Below are positions 26,556 through 34,211 of a stretch of DNA of 39,253 nucleotides, one piece after another (positions within the stretch are counted from its first letter, which is position 1; each line of letters starts with the position of its first letter). The stretch lies in assembly GCA_023443025.1 (NCBI GenBank), contig JAEZWM010000032.1, positions 1-39,253 on the forward strand, in the 5' to 3' direction. Below the pieces are notes generated by a model, which saw only the letters and a program-made list of their open reading frames with translations, made no database searches and had not been told where the DNA came from. The position numbers and the translations under genes were made by a program. Source of the DNA: Bacillota bacterium (GTDB lineage Bacteria > Bacillota > Clostridia > Tissierellales > Peptoniphilaceae).

Positions 26556-27364
26556 AAAATAGACTTCCTAAAACATGGGCGGATGCTGTAAGGATGAGAG
26601 CTGAAGAAGAGGTGATTCCGTACTTTGGTGGTACGGATTTAATGGTAAGAGGAAACAGGACTCCAAACTATTTATTCCTAAATCAGATACCGGAAATTAA
26701 GAATTATGAAGTAGGCGAATCTGTAAAAATTGGTGCAGGTGTAACTTACAAGATGATTCTTGATAAGGAAGATACTCCTAATCTACTGAGACAAATTGTT
26801 GAAGAAGTAGCATCCCCTGCACTTAGAAATATGGCCTCTGTTATTGGAAATGTGTGTAATGCATCACCCGTTGGTGATACACTGCCGCTATTTTATGCGT
26901 TTGATGCAGTTCTCATACTTGAGAGCGTTGATGGAACCAGAGAACTTCCAATCGAAGAGTTTATAACCGATGCAAGGAAAACCGCTTTAAAAGAAAACGA
27001 GCTGGTAAGGGAGATAGTTTTTAACAACATTAAATACAACAATGAAGCATATGAAAAAGTTGGACCAAGATCTGCTTGCTCAATATCAAAGGTGGACTTT
27101 GTAGGTTCTGCAAATACCGAAGAAAATATCTTAAAAGATATCAGGATGGCAATAGGTGCTGTAAAGAACACGATTGTAAGAGACAGAGAGTTTGAAGATA
27201 AGCTTAAAGGTCTTAGTATTAGTGAAATAAAAGGTGATATCGACAATATCCTTTTGCACTATGATAATATAATCTCTCCAATCGACGACAAGAGATCGAC
27301 CGAGTATTATAGAAGAACGGTTGTAAGGAACATAATTAAAGACTTTATAATGAACTTAAAGTAG
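26549..27364 (+). CDS. xdhB: Xanthine dehydrogenase, FAD-binding subunit
   Basis: This 271-aa protein is the FAD-binding subunit of a molybdenum hydroxylase. FAD contacts are expected at PYFGGTDLMVRG (about 19-30) and at SPALRNMASVIGNVCNASPVGD, a typical family signature, with a C-terminal CO-dehydrogenase flavoprotein-like domain. It is somewhat shorter than E. coli XdhB (292 aa) and near YgfM (259 aa), so it could also serve the FAD-less hydroxylase at 3731. The ATG lies in ATGGTAG, overlapping the previous stop, after GGAGGGAGAGGG. A terminator follows. Confidence 0.9.
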   Translation: MVENRLPKTWADAVRMRAEEEVIPYFGGTDLMVRGNRTPNYLFLNQIPEIKNYEVGESVKIGAGVTYKMILDKEDTPNLLRQIVEEVASPALRNMASVIGNVCNASPVGDTLPLFYAFDAVLILESVDGTRELPIEEFITDARKTALKENELVREIVFNNIKYNNEAYEKVGPRSACSISKVDFVGSANTEENILKDIRMAIGAVKNTIVRDREFEDKLKGLSISEIKGDIDNILLHYDNIISPIDDKRSTEYYRRTVVRNIIKDFIMNLK

Positions 27365-27376
27365 TCATATAACAGT

Positions 27377-27415
27377 AAAAATGACCGGGTGTGTAATATA
27401 CCCGGTCATTTTTTT
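27377..27415 (+). terminator. Strong rho-independent terminator ending the purine island
   Basis: AAAAATGACCGGGT pairs perfectly with ACCCGGTCATTTTT (27377-27390 with 27400-27413), with a T run continuing to 27415. The A-tract/T-tract symmetry would let it work in both directions. Confidence 0.95.
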
Positions 27416-27440
27416 GTTTAAAACTCTTACTCACAACTAT

Positions 27441-27494
27441 TTAAGGTTATCTTAAGGTTAGCACAAGGCTTACTAAAGGTTGGTGTTTTATACT
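27441..27494 (+). promoter_or_regulatory. Four 11-bp-spaced direct repeats (AAGGYT) at the promoter of the ABC/two-component operon
   Basis: AAGG occurs at 27443, 27454, 27465 and 27476, exactly 11 bases apart, within TTAAGGTTA-type units. One-turn spacing of direct repeats is the usual binding pattern of OmpR/PhoB-family regulators, and one is encoded in this operon (29857). The repeats cover the expected -35 position of a TATACT -10 element at 27489-27494, as in activator-dependent promoters. The implied leader before the ATG at 27513 is very short. Confidence 0.72.
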
Positions 27495-27512
27495 ATATTT
27501 GAGGTGATGGAG

Positions 27513-28211
27513 ATGGTAATAAAATTAAACAATATAGGAAAATCATTTGGTAAGAAAAAGCTTTATGAAAATCTGAGTTTGGAACTAAAAGAGGGAGAAG
27601 TATTTGCTCTTATAGGACCTAATGGAGTTGGAAAAACAACACTTATGAGGATGATACTCGGTTGGGATAAGGATTATGATGGAGAGATAATTATGGAAGA
27701 AGGACAGTGCATTAGCTACTCTCCGGAGATACCCGACTTTCCTCCTATCTTAAAGGGTAGAGAGGTTCTAGAATATTTTATGGAAGTAAGAGGATATGGA
27801 AAAAAAGAAAGAACTGAAAAATCTCGGGAGTTAATGAATATAGTCGGACTGGAAATAGAAAAAGATACTCAAGTTAAAAACTACTCCAAGGGAATGAAGC
27901 AAAGACTTGCTGTAGCTCAATCGCTGATAGGGGAACCGGATTTAATCTTATTGGATGAACCTTCAGCCGGATTAGACTTTTTTGGACAGATTCAAATGCA
28001 AGAGTTAATTGCTAGACTCAAAGAGAAAAATAAAACAATAATTTTAAATTCTCATCTGTTATACGATGTAGAGAAGGTATGCGATAGAGGAATTATAATA
28101 ATGGGGAAGAATATTATTAAACATTTTGATAAAAGCGAATTTGAAAGAGAATCTCTTGAGGAGATGTTTTTAAACCTAGCTGAGGAGGAAAACTATGTTA
28201 GCATTGATTAA
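27513..28211 (+). CDS. ABC transporter ATP-binding protein
   Basis: This 232-aa cytoplasmic ATPase belongs to the ABC-2 exporter type. Walker A GPNGVGKT is at 35-42, the signature YSKGMKQ at 124-130 and Walker B LLDEP at 146-150. I start it at the ATG at 27513, with GAGGTG 6 bases upstream; ORF starts further upstream fall in the promoter repeats. It overlaps the permease gene by 17 bases. The substrate is not evident. The linked two-component system and secreted peptidase suggest peptide export or defence against a peptide antibiotic, by analogy only. Confidence 0.88.
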   Translation: MVIKLNNIGKSFGKKKLYENLSLELKEGEVFALIGPNGVGKTTLMRMILGWDKDYDGEIIMEEGQCISYSPEIPDFPPILKGREVLEYFMEVRGYGKKERTEKSRELMNIVGLEIEKDTQVKNYSKGMKQRLAVAQSLIGEPDLILLDEPSAGLDFFGQIQMQELIARLKEKNKTIILNSHLLYDVEKVCDRGIIIMGKNIIKHFDKSEFERESLEEMFLNLAEEENYVSID

Positions 28212-28962
28212 ACTACATATTAAAGAAAACTTAAGAAAAAACACTTTTATAATTTTCGCGGTAATAGGGGGACTTATATCATTAGCAATTATGACGAGTG
28301 GAACTTTTACAGTAAATGCAGTAGATGTAAGTTCTGATTATGCACAATTTGGTTATCAGTGGCAGTTCTTAACATTGATTTCATCTCTGGCTGCGGTTAG
28401 TCTATCGATGGGAGTTATCTCTAAACACAGAGAAGGTAACGCTATGGAGATGCTAAAATTACATGGTTTAAGTTACTCAGATCAGTACATTAGTCGAATC
28501 CTAGGTAATGTAATTCTATCGATAATAATGGCTCTTATTTTAACGATAGGAATGACAGTAAACATTCTCATCAAGGGAATGGAGTTTAGCCTTATAAGTT
28601 ACTTGGGAAGTATTGGGATTTATCTGTTGGCTAGTTTTGGAGTAACAGTTTTTGTTTCGTTACTGTCTCTAATATTTGCACCTGCGATTACAGCCTTGTT
28701 TGGAGTTTTTATCTCAGGAGTTGGATTTTTGAGGGGAATGCTTTTGATAGGAGTAGGAAATATGGGGGGGATGTTCGGAAAGGTAATGACCGGTTTAATC
28801 AAACTTGTACCTCCAATAGACAATTTTGGAGAATTAGCAAGAGATGTTTTCTTTAAGGAGTTTTCTAACTGGAATTTATTTTTTAGCGGCCTTATCTATT
28901 TATGGGGTTTAATAGGGGCATGTTTCATAATTGTTAAGGTGGTGAGTAGATATGAGAAATAA
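28195..28962 (+). CDS. ABC-2 type transporter permease
   Basis: This 255-aa protein has about six hydrophobic segments (roughly residues 18-40, 56-80, 97-125, 133-165, 175-195 and 230-250) and no enzymatic motif, as expected for an ABC-2 permease. It overlaps the ATPase gene by 17 bases and the metallopeptidase gene by 11, so the three are translationally coupled. GAGGAGG precedes the ATG. It would form the membrane channel with the preceding ATPase; the transported molecule is unknown. Confidence 0.78.
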   Translation: MLALIKLHIKENLRKNTFIIFAVIGGLISLAIMTSGTFTVNAVDVSSDYAQFGYQWQFLTLISSLAAVSLSMGVISKHREGNAMEMLKLHGLSYSDQYISRILGNVILSIIMALILTIGMTVNILIKGMEFSLISYLGSIGIYLLASFGVTVFVSLLSLIFAPAITALFGVFISGVGFLRGMLLIGVGNMGGMFGKVMTGLIKLVPPIDNFGELARDVFFKEFSNWNLFFSGLIYLWGLIGACFIIVKVVSRYEK

Positions 28963-29845
28963 AATAATGTATATTGTATTTGGTATGCTTTTGATATTCG
29001 GTTTTGTAAAAACTTCTGCAAAGGGGATAGATGATAACACTCTAAACTTAATAATAGAGTCACAAAAAATTGATACCAATAGCATTTGGAAAGGATTCGA
29101 ACTGGAAAAATACCCGATAGATGTAAATTATGGTAAATCTGAATTTAGGTATTACTATGGCGAAACCATTAAAAAGCAACCGGATATAATGGTCTTAGCG
29201 CTCTCAGCTATAAACACTGAAATTGGACCTGTTATAAAAGTTATTCCGGAGGCGCAAGTAAGAAAAGTAATAGACAAAGGGGACCTGTCACTTGAAGAGA
29301 GGAATAAAATATACAAGTCCGTATTAGTACATGAGGCATTTCACTGTTTTCAAATGGAAAATGGTGCTGCAGGAATTAATGTCGACAGTGGAAATATAAA
29401 AAGCGAGGATTTAGATGACTTTAAAAAATATTCTGAATTATTAAAACGTATCGATAAAAATGAAACCTTTCAGAATTTATGGATAAAAGAGATGGCAGAT
29501 CTGGAGCTGTATCACAAAACCGGTGAAAGTGATGCTTGGGCTACCAGTAGAGCAGTAAGACTAGCTTTTGAAAAAGATTTTTTTGGGGAAGATTATGATA
29601 TATTTAGAAAATACGTAAACGATAGAGAGCTTATAGAAGGTACTGCAAGATATGTTGAGGAAGCATCACTCGTGATAATGAAGTATGACGCAAAAACAGA
29701 ATTTTCAGGACAATTTATAAATGGTGATGAAAAGTACTATAGATCAGGATGTTTAAAAGCAAATATACTGGATAATGAAAAAGAGTGGAAAGAAATCCGT
29801 TTTGATGGTAGCATTAGTTTAGATGATTTACTATTATCAGATTAA
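28952..29845 (+). CDS. Secreted HExxH zinc metallopeptidase-like protein
   Basis: This 297-aa protein starts with a hydrophobic segment (about 5-20) and a probable signal cleavage site near TSA-KG (22-25), so it is probably exported. HEAFH at 127-131 is a zinc-binding HExxH motif, and E229 in LIEGTARYVEE is placed like the third ligand of gluzincin-type peptidases. I do not recognise a named family. Its gene overlaps the permease gene and ends 11 bases before the response regulator gene, so it belongs to the same operon. It may process or destroy a peptide that the transporter handles or the kinase senses. Proteolytic activity is inferred from the motif. Confidence 0.65.
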   Translation: MRNKIMYIVFGMLLIFGFVKTSAKGIDDNTLNLIIESQKIDTNSIWKGFELEKYPIDVNYGKSEFRYYYGETIKKQPDIMVLALSAINTEIGPVIKVIPEAQVRKVIDKGDLSLEERNKIYKSVLVHEAFHCFQMENGAAGINVDSGNIKSEDLDDFKKYSELLKRIDKNETFQNLWIKEMADLELYHKTGESDAWATSRAVRLAFEKDFFGEDYDIFRKYVNDRELIEGTARYVEEASLVIMKYDAKTEFSGQFINGDEKYYRSGCLKANILDNEKEWKEIRFDGSISLDDLLLSD

Positions 29846-29856
29846 CGAGGTGAGTT

Positions 29857-30552
29857 ATGAAAGATATAATTCTTGTTGTAGATGATGAGAAGGATCTAAG
29901 AGATGTACTTAAGCTTTATTTAGAAAATGCAGGATACGATGTACTAGAAGCGGAAAATGGAAAAGCTGCTCTGGAACTTGTTGAAAATACTGATATTTCT
30001 CTGATGATACTTGATATTATGATGCCTGAAATGGACGGGTTTGAGCTTATAAAGTGTCTGGATGATAAAAGATCTTTCCCTATAATATTTCTGTCAGCAC
30101 GTACGAAGGTACAAGATAAAATACTAGGCTTGAACTTGGGAGCGGATGATTATATTGAAAAACCTTTTGATCCGGGTGAGGTACTTGCAAGGGTAATGGT
30201 AGCTCTTAGAAGGATAAAAAAAGAAAATGTAGTTGAAGTAATTAATGGTAATCTAACATGGAATACCGAGGATAGAACTATCTATAAAGATGGTGAAAAA
30301 CTGGATCTCACAGCCAAAGAATATCAGTTATTATCCTTATTTATGAAAAGACCGGGCAAGGTGTTTACAAAACATGAAATTTACGAGCTGCTTTGGGATG
30401 AGCCTTACTATAATGACGATAACACCATTATGGTGCATATCAGTAAGTTAAGGGAAAAAATAGAAGAAAATCCAAGAGAACCTAAAAAAATTAAAACCAT
30501 TAGAGGCATAGGATATATGCTTGAGAAGGAAGTATATAATGAAATCAAATAA
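29857..30552 (+). CDS. OmpR/PhoB-family response regulator
   Basis: This 231-aa protein has an N-terminal receiver domain (about 1-120) with acidic pocket D9/D10, phosphoacceptor D53 (ILDIMMPEMDG) and the conserved lysine in EKPFDPGE, then a C-terminal winged helix (about 130-228) of the OmpR type. GAGGTGAG lies just before the ATG. It overlaps the kinase gene by 14 bases. The 11-bp direct repeats at 27441-27480 are its likely target, giving autoregulation of the whole operon. Confidence 0.92.
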   Translation: MKDIILVVDDEKDLRDVLKLYLENAGYDVLEAENGKAALELVENTDISLMILDIMMPEMDGFELIKCLDDKRSFPIIFLSARTKVQDKILGLNLGADDYIEKPFDPGEVLARVMVALRRIKKENVVEVINGNLTWNTEDRTIYKDGEKLDLTAKEYQLLSLFMKRPGKVFTKHEIYELLWDEPYYNDDNTIMVHISKLREKIEENPREPKKIKTIRGIGYMLEKEVYNEIK

Positions 30553-31768
30553 TATTTTAAAAAATACCTTAAAGTTTATGGCTTCCTTTATCGTATTGAC
30601 CATAATCACCGCGATAATCTTTGGCTTGATGGTAGCTATTAATCCGGGTTCTGTATCATTATACGAATATGTTCCAATTAAGAAGAACTTTAATTCAATG
30701 GATTTAGATTGGGATAAGATAAATAGAATAGGTGGTTATGGATTACTTATTGATGAAGATGGAAAAGTTATAAAATCCTATAATTCGAAAGAATCAAAAT
30801 TAGAGTATTCCAGCGGTGAATTACTGGATATGATGTCGAGCAATAAGGGCATAACCGATATAATAAAGAATAAAAAAGATGAAAAGACTACACTATTATA
30901 CAATGTAGAAAATGGATATAGGCTACTATTAGTGTATCCTGCAGATGTAATATATAATACAGTAAATGTGGATATGAATAAAACAATGGGAAAAAGGGCA
31001 AATCTGTTTTTAGTTTATATTTTAATTACATTAATACTGTATATAAGTTCACTTTTTTACTTAATTAGAAGATTGTCTAAATCGTTAAATAAGGATTTAG
31101 AAAAAATTAAACGGGCAGAGGAAGAGAGAAAGGATGAACTATTCAGAGGACTTGCTCATGATGTTAAAACTCCGCTATCTACTATATTAGCATTTTCAAA
31201 TGCATTATCCGATGGACTCGTTAGTGGAGAAGACGAACATAAGTATTACGAAGGAATTCAAAAAAATGGTAGGATACTCAGTGATAGGATAAATGATATG
31301 CTTAATCTTTCTGTACTGTCAGAAGAGGGAATGTATAATCCAAAATCAGAAGATATTCTCGAATTTATAAGGAGATATGTAGGAGACAATTATATTTGGT
31401 ATTCTGAAAACAATGCGGTAATAAGTATAGAATTTGAAGAAAATGAAAAATATATTACAGATTTCGATCCAAAGCTTTTTGAAAGAATACTCCAAAATCT
31501 ATTACAAAATAGTGTTTACCACAATAAAGGTTCTGTTAAAATAACCATAGGTTTTGATTACAAAAACAAAAAACTGATTTTCAAGGATAACGGCATTGGA
31601 ATTCCTGAAGATCTAGTGGAAAAGATTTTTGAGCCGATGATAACCGGAGATGCGAGCAGAACAGGAGAAAAGCTTAGAGGTATGGGACTCGCAAATGTTA
31701 AAAGAATAGCTGACCTTCATGGTTGGGAAATACTTTATAATAATGGATTTGTGATTATTATGGAGTAA
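30539..31768 (+). CDS. Membrane sensor histidine kinase
   Basis: This 409-aa protein has two membrane segments (about 12-34 and 155-177) enclosing an extracellular region of about 120 residues, then a cytoplasmic HisKA domain with H207 (LAHDVKTPLS) and a HATPase domain (NLLQNSVYHN, DNGIGIP, RGMGLANV). The ATG at 30539 is preferred because AGAAGGA lies 8 bases upstream; a TTG at 30521 is in frame but coincides with that site. It pairs with the preceding regulator. The signal is unknown. Confidence 0.9.
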   Translation: MKSNNILKNTLKFMASFIVLTIITAIIFGLMVAINPGSVSLYEYVPIKKNFNSMDLDWDKINRIGGYGLLIDEDGKVIKSYNSKESKLEYSSGELLDMMSSNKGITDIIKNKKDEKTTLLYNVENGYRLLLVYPADVIYNTVNVDMNKTMGKRANLFLVYILITLILYISSLFYLIRRLSKSLNKDLEKIKRAEEERKDELFRGLAHDVKTPLSTILAFSNALSDGLVSGEDEHKYYEGIQKNGRILSDRINDMLNLSVLSEEGMYNPKSEDILEFIRRYVGDNYIWYSENNAVISIEFEENEKYITDFDPKLFERILQNLLQNSVYHNKGSVKITIGFDYKNKKLIFKDNGIGIPEDLVEKIFEPMITGDASRTGEKLRGMGLANVKRIADLHGWEILYNNGFVIIME

Positions 31769-31862
31769 ATCAAAATCTTTCTTTCTCTCTTTAAAAGAGC
31801 AAAATAAATAAATTGATTAGGACCTATAATTATATTGTATGCTATCGGAAGAAAAACTGTGA

Positions 31863-31868
31863 TATAAT
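31863..31868 (+). promoter_or_regulatory. Candidate -10 element for the IclR-type regulator gene
   Basis: TATAAT preceded by GTGA lies about 50 bases before the start codon. No convincing -35 is found at 16-18 bases, so this is a tentative call. Confidence 0.35.
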
Positions 31869-31920
31869 ATAAAATTATTATGAATTTATTATATATCTGT
31901 AATATATGAAGGAGAAAATG

Positions 31921-32670
31921 ATGACTAAAGGAAATATTCAGTCGGTTGTAAGAGCTTTTAATATATTAGAAGCCATTGCAGACAGCGATGGCATGGGTGT
32001 AACGGAAATATCCAATGCACTCGATTTGAATAAATCTACAGCCTTCGGTTTAATAAAAACATTGGAATCTCTGGGATATATCTTTAAAAATCAGGAAACT
32101 GATAAATATAAATTGACCTATAGATTCGCTACACTTGTATCTGAAGGTACGCTAAATGACGAGCTCGTACAGTATGCCAAACCATATCTTGATGAACTTT
32201 TTACTAAATATAATGAGACAATTCACTTTGTTGCTGGTACAAAAGATGAAGTATACTACTTAGAAAAAATTGAGTCAAAGAGATCGATAAGAGTGTATAC
32301 AGGAGTTGGACAATCAAGACCACTTTATTGTACAGCTGTTGGTAAAGCGATACTGTCCATGAGATCACGCATGGAGATAATTGAATACCTTGAACGTAAT
32401 GACTTGGAAAGACATACCGAAAACACCATAACCGATCCTGAGAAATTGATGATTAATTTAGAAAAAGCAAAGAAGAACGGATACGCAATTGATAATTGTG
32501 AGAGTCAAGAAGAGCTATACTGTGTAGGTGTTCCAATAGAGAATAAACTAGGTGAAGTAAATTTTTCATTAAGTATCAGTATACCGGTTTTTAGGAAAGA
32601 TGAACATAATCTAGAAGAGATGATAGAAGATTTATTAAAAACTAAAGAAAACATAGAGAACTTTTTTTAA
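31921..32670 (+). CDS. IclR-family transcriptional regulator
   Basis: This 249-aa protein has an N-terminal winged helix (about 6-65; VTEISNALDLNKSTAFGLIKTLE) and a C-terminal IclR effector domain (about 75-245) with TIHFVAGTKDEVYYLEKIES, YCTAVGKAILS and YAIDNCESQEELYCVGVPI, which are typical. IclR proteins often control aromatic-compound genes (PcaR, PobR, CatR-type roles), so control of the catechol cluster that starts 200 bases downstream is likely. GAAGGAG precedes two adjacent ATGs; 31921 gives better spacing than 31918. A hairpin terminator separates it from the ferredoxin gene. The inducer may be an aromatic acid or a ring-fission product. Confidence 0.87.
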   Translation: MTKGNIQSVVRAFNILEAIADSDGMGVTEISNALDLNKSTAFGLIKTLESLGYIFKNQETDKYKLTYRFATLVSEGTLNDELVQYAKPYLDELFTKYNETIHFVAGTKDEVYYLEKIESKRSIRVYTGVGQSRPLYCTAVGKAILSMRSRMEIIEYLERNDLERHTENTITDPEKLMINLEKAKKNGYAIDNCESQEELYCVGVPIENKLGEVNFSLSISIPVFRKDEHNLEEMIEDLLKTKENIENFF

Positions 32671-32682
32671 TGAATAATAAAT

Positions 32683-32744
32683 AGGGCAAAATAGGGGTGA
32701 TGAATTATAAGGTTCATGTCTATTATGCCCTTATTTTAATGTTT
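32683..32744 (+). terminator. Terminator after the IclR-type regulator gene
   Basis: AGGGCAAAATAG pairs with CTATTATGCCCT (32683-32694 with 32720-32731, one mismatch), and an inner ATGAA/TTCAT stem extends it. TATTTTAATGTTTT follows. Confidence 0.7.
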
Positions 32745-32766
32745 TACTAAAATTTTATAAAAAGGC

Positions 32767-32795
32767 TTGACAAAAGAATGAAAACGTTATACACT
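32767..32795 (+). promoter_or_regulatory. Sigma-A promoter of the catechol cluster with overlapping cre-like site
   Basis: TTGACA at 32767-32772 is a perfect -35; TACACT at 32790-32795 is a -10 at 17 bases, with TATAAT at 32795-32800 too far away. Between them, TGAAAACGTTATAC (32779-32792) matches 12 of 14 positions of the CcpA cre consensus TGWAANCGNTNWCA, so catabolite repression is possible. Downstream, AGTTCGAAATTCG near 32845 could be part of an IclR operator, but that is weak. Confidence 0.6.
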
Positions 32796-32868
32796 ATAAT
32801 TACAAGAAAGAGAACGAAGTGCGACAGTATAGCACAAAGTTAAAAGTTCGAAATTCGGGGTAGAAATT

Positions 32869-33165
32869 ATGGCTAAATTCAAAATTTTTCTAGTAGATGA
32901 AAACATTTTCATACCGGTATATGATGGCGATAACATAGTAAAGGCAGTTGCCAGACAAATACCAAATCATCCTATGAATGGATGCAGAGGTGGTGGATGT
33001 GGAATTTGTAGGATAAGGATAATTAAGGGAAACTACAGGATTGAAAGAATGAGTATGACACATATCACTAGTCAGGATATTGAAAGTGGTGAATTGTTGG
33101 CATGTAAGGTATACCCTAGTGGAAACATGGAGCTTAAATACTTAGGATTAAAAACAAGGAGGTAA
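32869..33165 (+). CDS. xylT: XylT-like [2Fe-2S] ferredoxin
   Basis: This 98-aa plant-type ferredoxin has cluster ligands C39, C44, C47 (CRGGGCGIC) and C79. In TOL-type meta pathways XylT reduces the active-site iron of catechol 2,3-dioxygenase after it has been oxidised by oxygen or by substituted catechols. Its position directly before the dioxygenase gene is that of xylT. Its last codons AGG AGG TAA form the ribosome-binding site of the dioxygenase gene, which starts 3 bases after its stop, so the two are tightly coupled. The ATG is preceded only by a GGGG stretch, a modest ribosome-binding site. Confidence 0.87.
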   Translation: MAKFKIFLVDENIFIPVYDGDNIVKAVARQIPNHPMNGCRGGGCGICRIRIIKGNYRIERMSMTHITSQDIESGELLACKVYPSGNMELKYLGLKTRR

Positions 33166-33168
33166 AAA

Positions 33169-34092
33169 ATGGCTTTAAAGGGTGTTTTGAGAACTGGGTT
33201 GATGCAACTTAGAGTGTTGAACATGGAGGAATCTATAGTATTCTACAGAGACAGGATTGGATTAACACATGTAGGCAGAACAGAAGATGGTCGAGAAATG
33301 TTTAAAGCATATGATGAGTTTGATCATCATTCTGTAGTACTTAGGGAAGCTGATAGTGCAGGCTTAGATTTTATAGCGTTTAAGGCAGACAACGAGGATA
33401 CAGTAGCTGATGTAATTAAAAAATCCGATGATAAATTTGGATATGAAAGATATGAGATAAACGATCAGCCTGGATTTGGAACAATCCAAGTTTTTAAAGT
33501 TGGTAATGGGCATCATATAGGAGTTTATTCTGAAGTTGAGATGGCAGAGCAGCATCCTATGATAGACAACCCATATATATGGGAAGTAGAACCTAAGGGA
33601 ATGGCTCCGACAGTCTTTGACCACGCTCTACTTGCAGGACCAAACCAAAAAGAAACTACAAATTGGTTTGTCGAAGTATTAGACTTCAGTATAACTGAGG
33701 TTCTTTACACTGAAGATAAAACTGAATATATTTGTGCTTGGTTAAGTGGTAACAACAGAGGGCATGATGTTGCTCTATTAAATTATCCTGAACCAGGAAA
33801 ACTACACCATGCTTCATTCCATCTGGATAGTTGGAATGCCATAGGCCATGCTGCAGATATTATGTCCAGATATGATATAAAAATTGATGCAGGCCCTATG
33901 AGACATGGAGTAACAAGAGGTCAGACTATTTATTTCTTTGACCCTTCAGGGAATAGGTTAGAAACTTTTTCAGGAGGTTATGAGTACTTCCCGGATATGC
34001 CAATTAGGGAGTGGACTGCAGAAAATGCAGGTGCAGGAATATTCTACTATACAAAAGAACTCAATGAAAACTTCTTAAATGTATTAACTTAA
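33169..34092 (+). CDS. xylE: Catechol 2,3-dioxygenase (extradiol, XylE-like)
   Basis: This 307-aa protein is a type I extradiol dioxygenase that cleaves catechol with O2 to 2-hydroxymuconic semialdehyde at a ferrous site. Length equals P. putida XylE (307 aa). By alignment from memory, the Fe ligands H152, H214 and E265 and the second-shell residues H199, H246 and Y255 (TIYFFDPSGNR) are all conserved, so the enzyme should be active. Two vicinal-oxygen-chelate halves are visible (about 8-120 and 148-270). GGAGG embedded in the ferredoxin gene drives its translation. An 18-bp hairpin follows, where many TOL-like operons carry xylG. The enzyme needs molecular oxygen, which is odd beside an anaerobic purine island. 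Confidence 0.95.
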   Translation: MALKGVLRTGLMQLRVLNMEESIVFYRDRIGLTHVGRTEDGREMFKAYDEFDHHSVVLREADSAGLDFIAFKADNEDTVADVIKKSDDKFGYERYEINDQPGFGTIQVFKVGNGHHIGVYSEVEMAEQHPMIDNPYIWEVEPKGMAPTVFDHALLAGPNQKETTNWFVEVLDFSITEVLYTEDKTEYICAWLSGNNRGHDVALLNYPEPGKLHHASFHLDSWNAIGHAADIMSRYDIKIDAGPMRHGVTRGQTIYFFDPSGNRLETFSGGYEYFPDMPIREWTAENAGAGIFYYTKELNENFLNVLT

Positions 34093-34110
34093 AAGTAATT
34101 TGTAAATAAT

Positions 34111-34156
34111 TGTAAAATAAAATTAGAGTGAACTTTAGCTCTAATTTTATTTTACA
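34111..34156 (+). terminator. 18-bp perfect hairpin between the dioxygenase and hydrolase genes
   Basis: TGTAAAATAAAATTAGAG pairs perfectly with CTCTAATTTTATTTTACA (34111-34128 with 34139-34156) around a 10-base loop. It is AT-rich with T-rich 3' arm and could cause partial termination, lowering expression of downstream genes relative to the ferredoxin and dioxygenase. Confidence 0.65.
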
Positions 34157-34211
34157 TAATAGTATTTTAATGTAATTAAGATATTAGATAGTGATTTTAA
34201 AGGAGGAAAAA

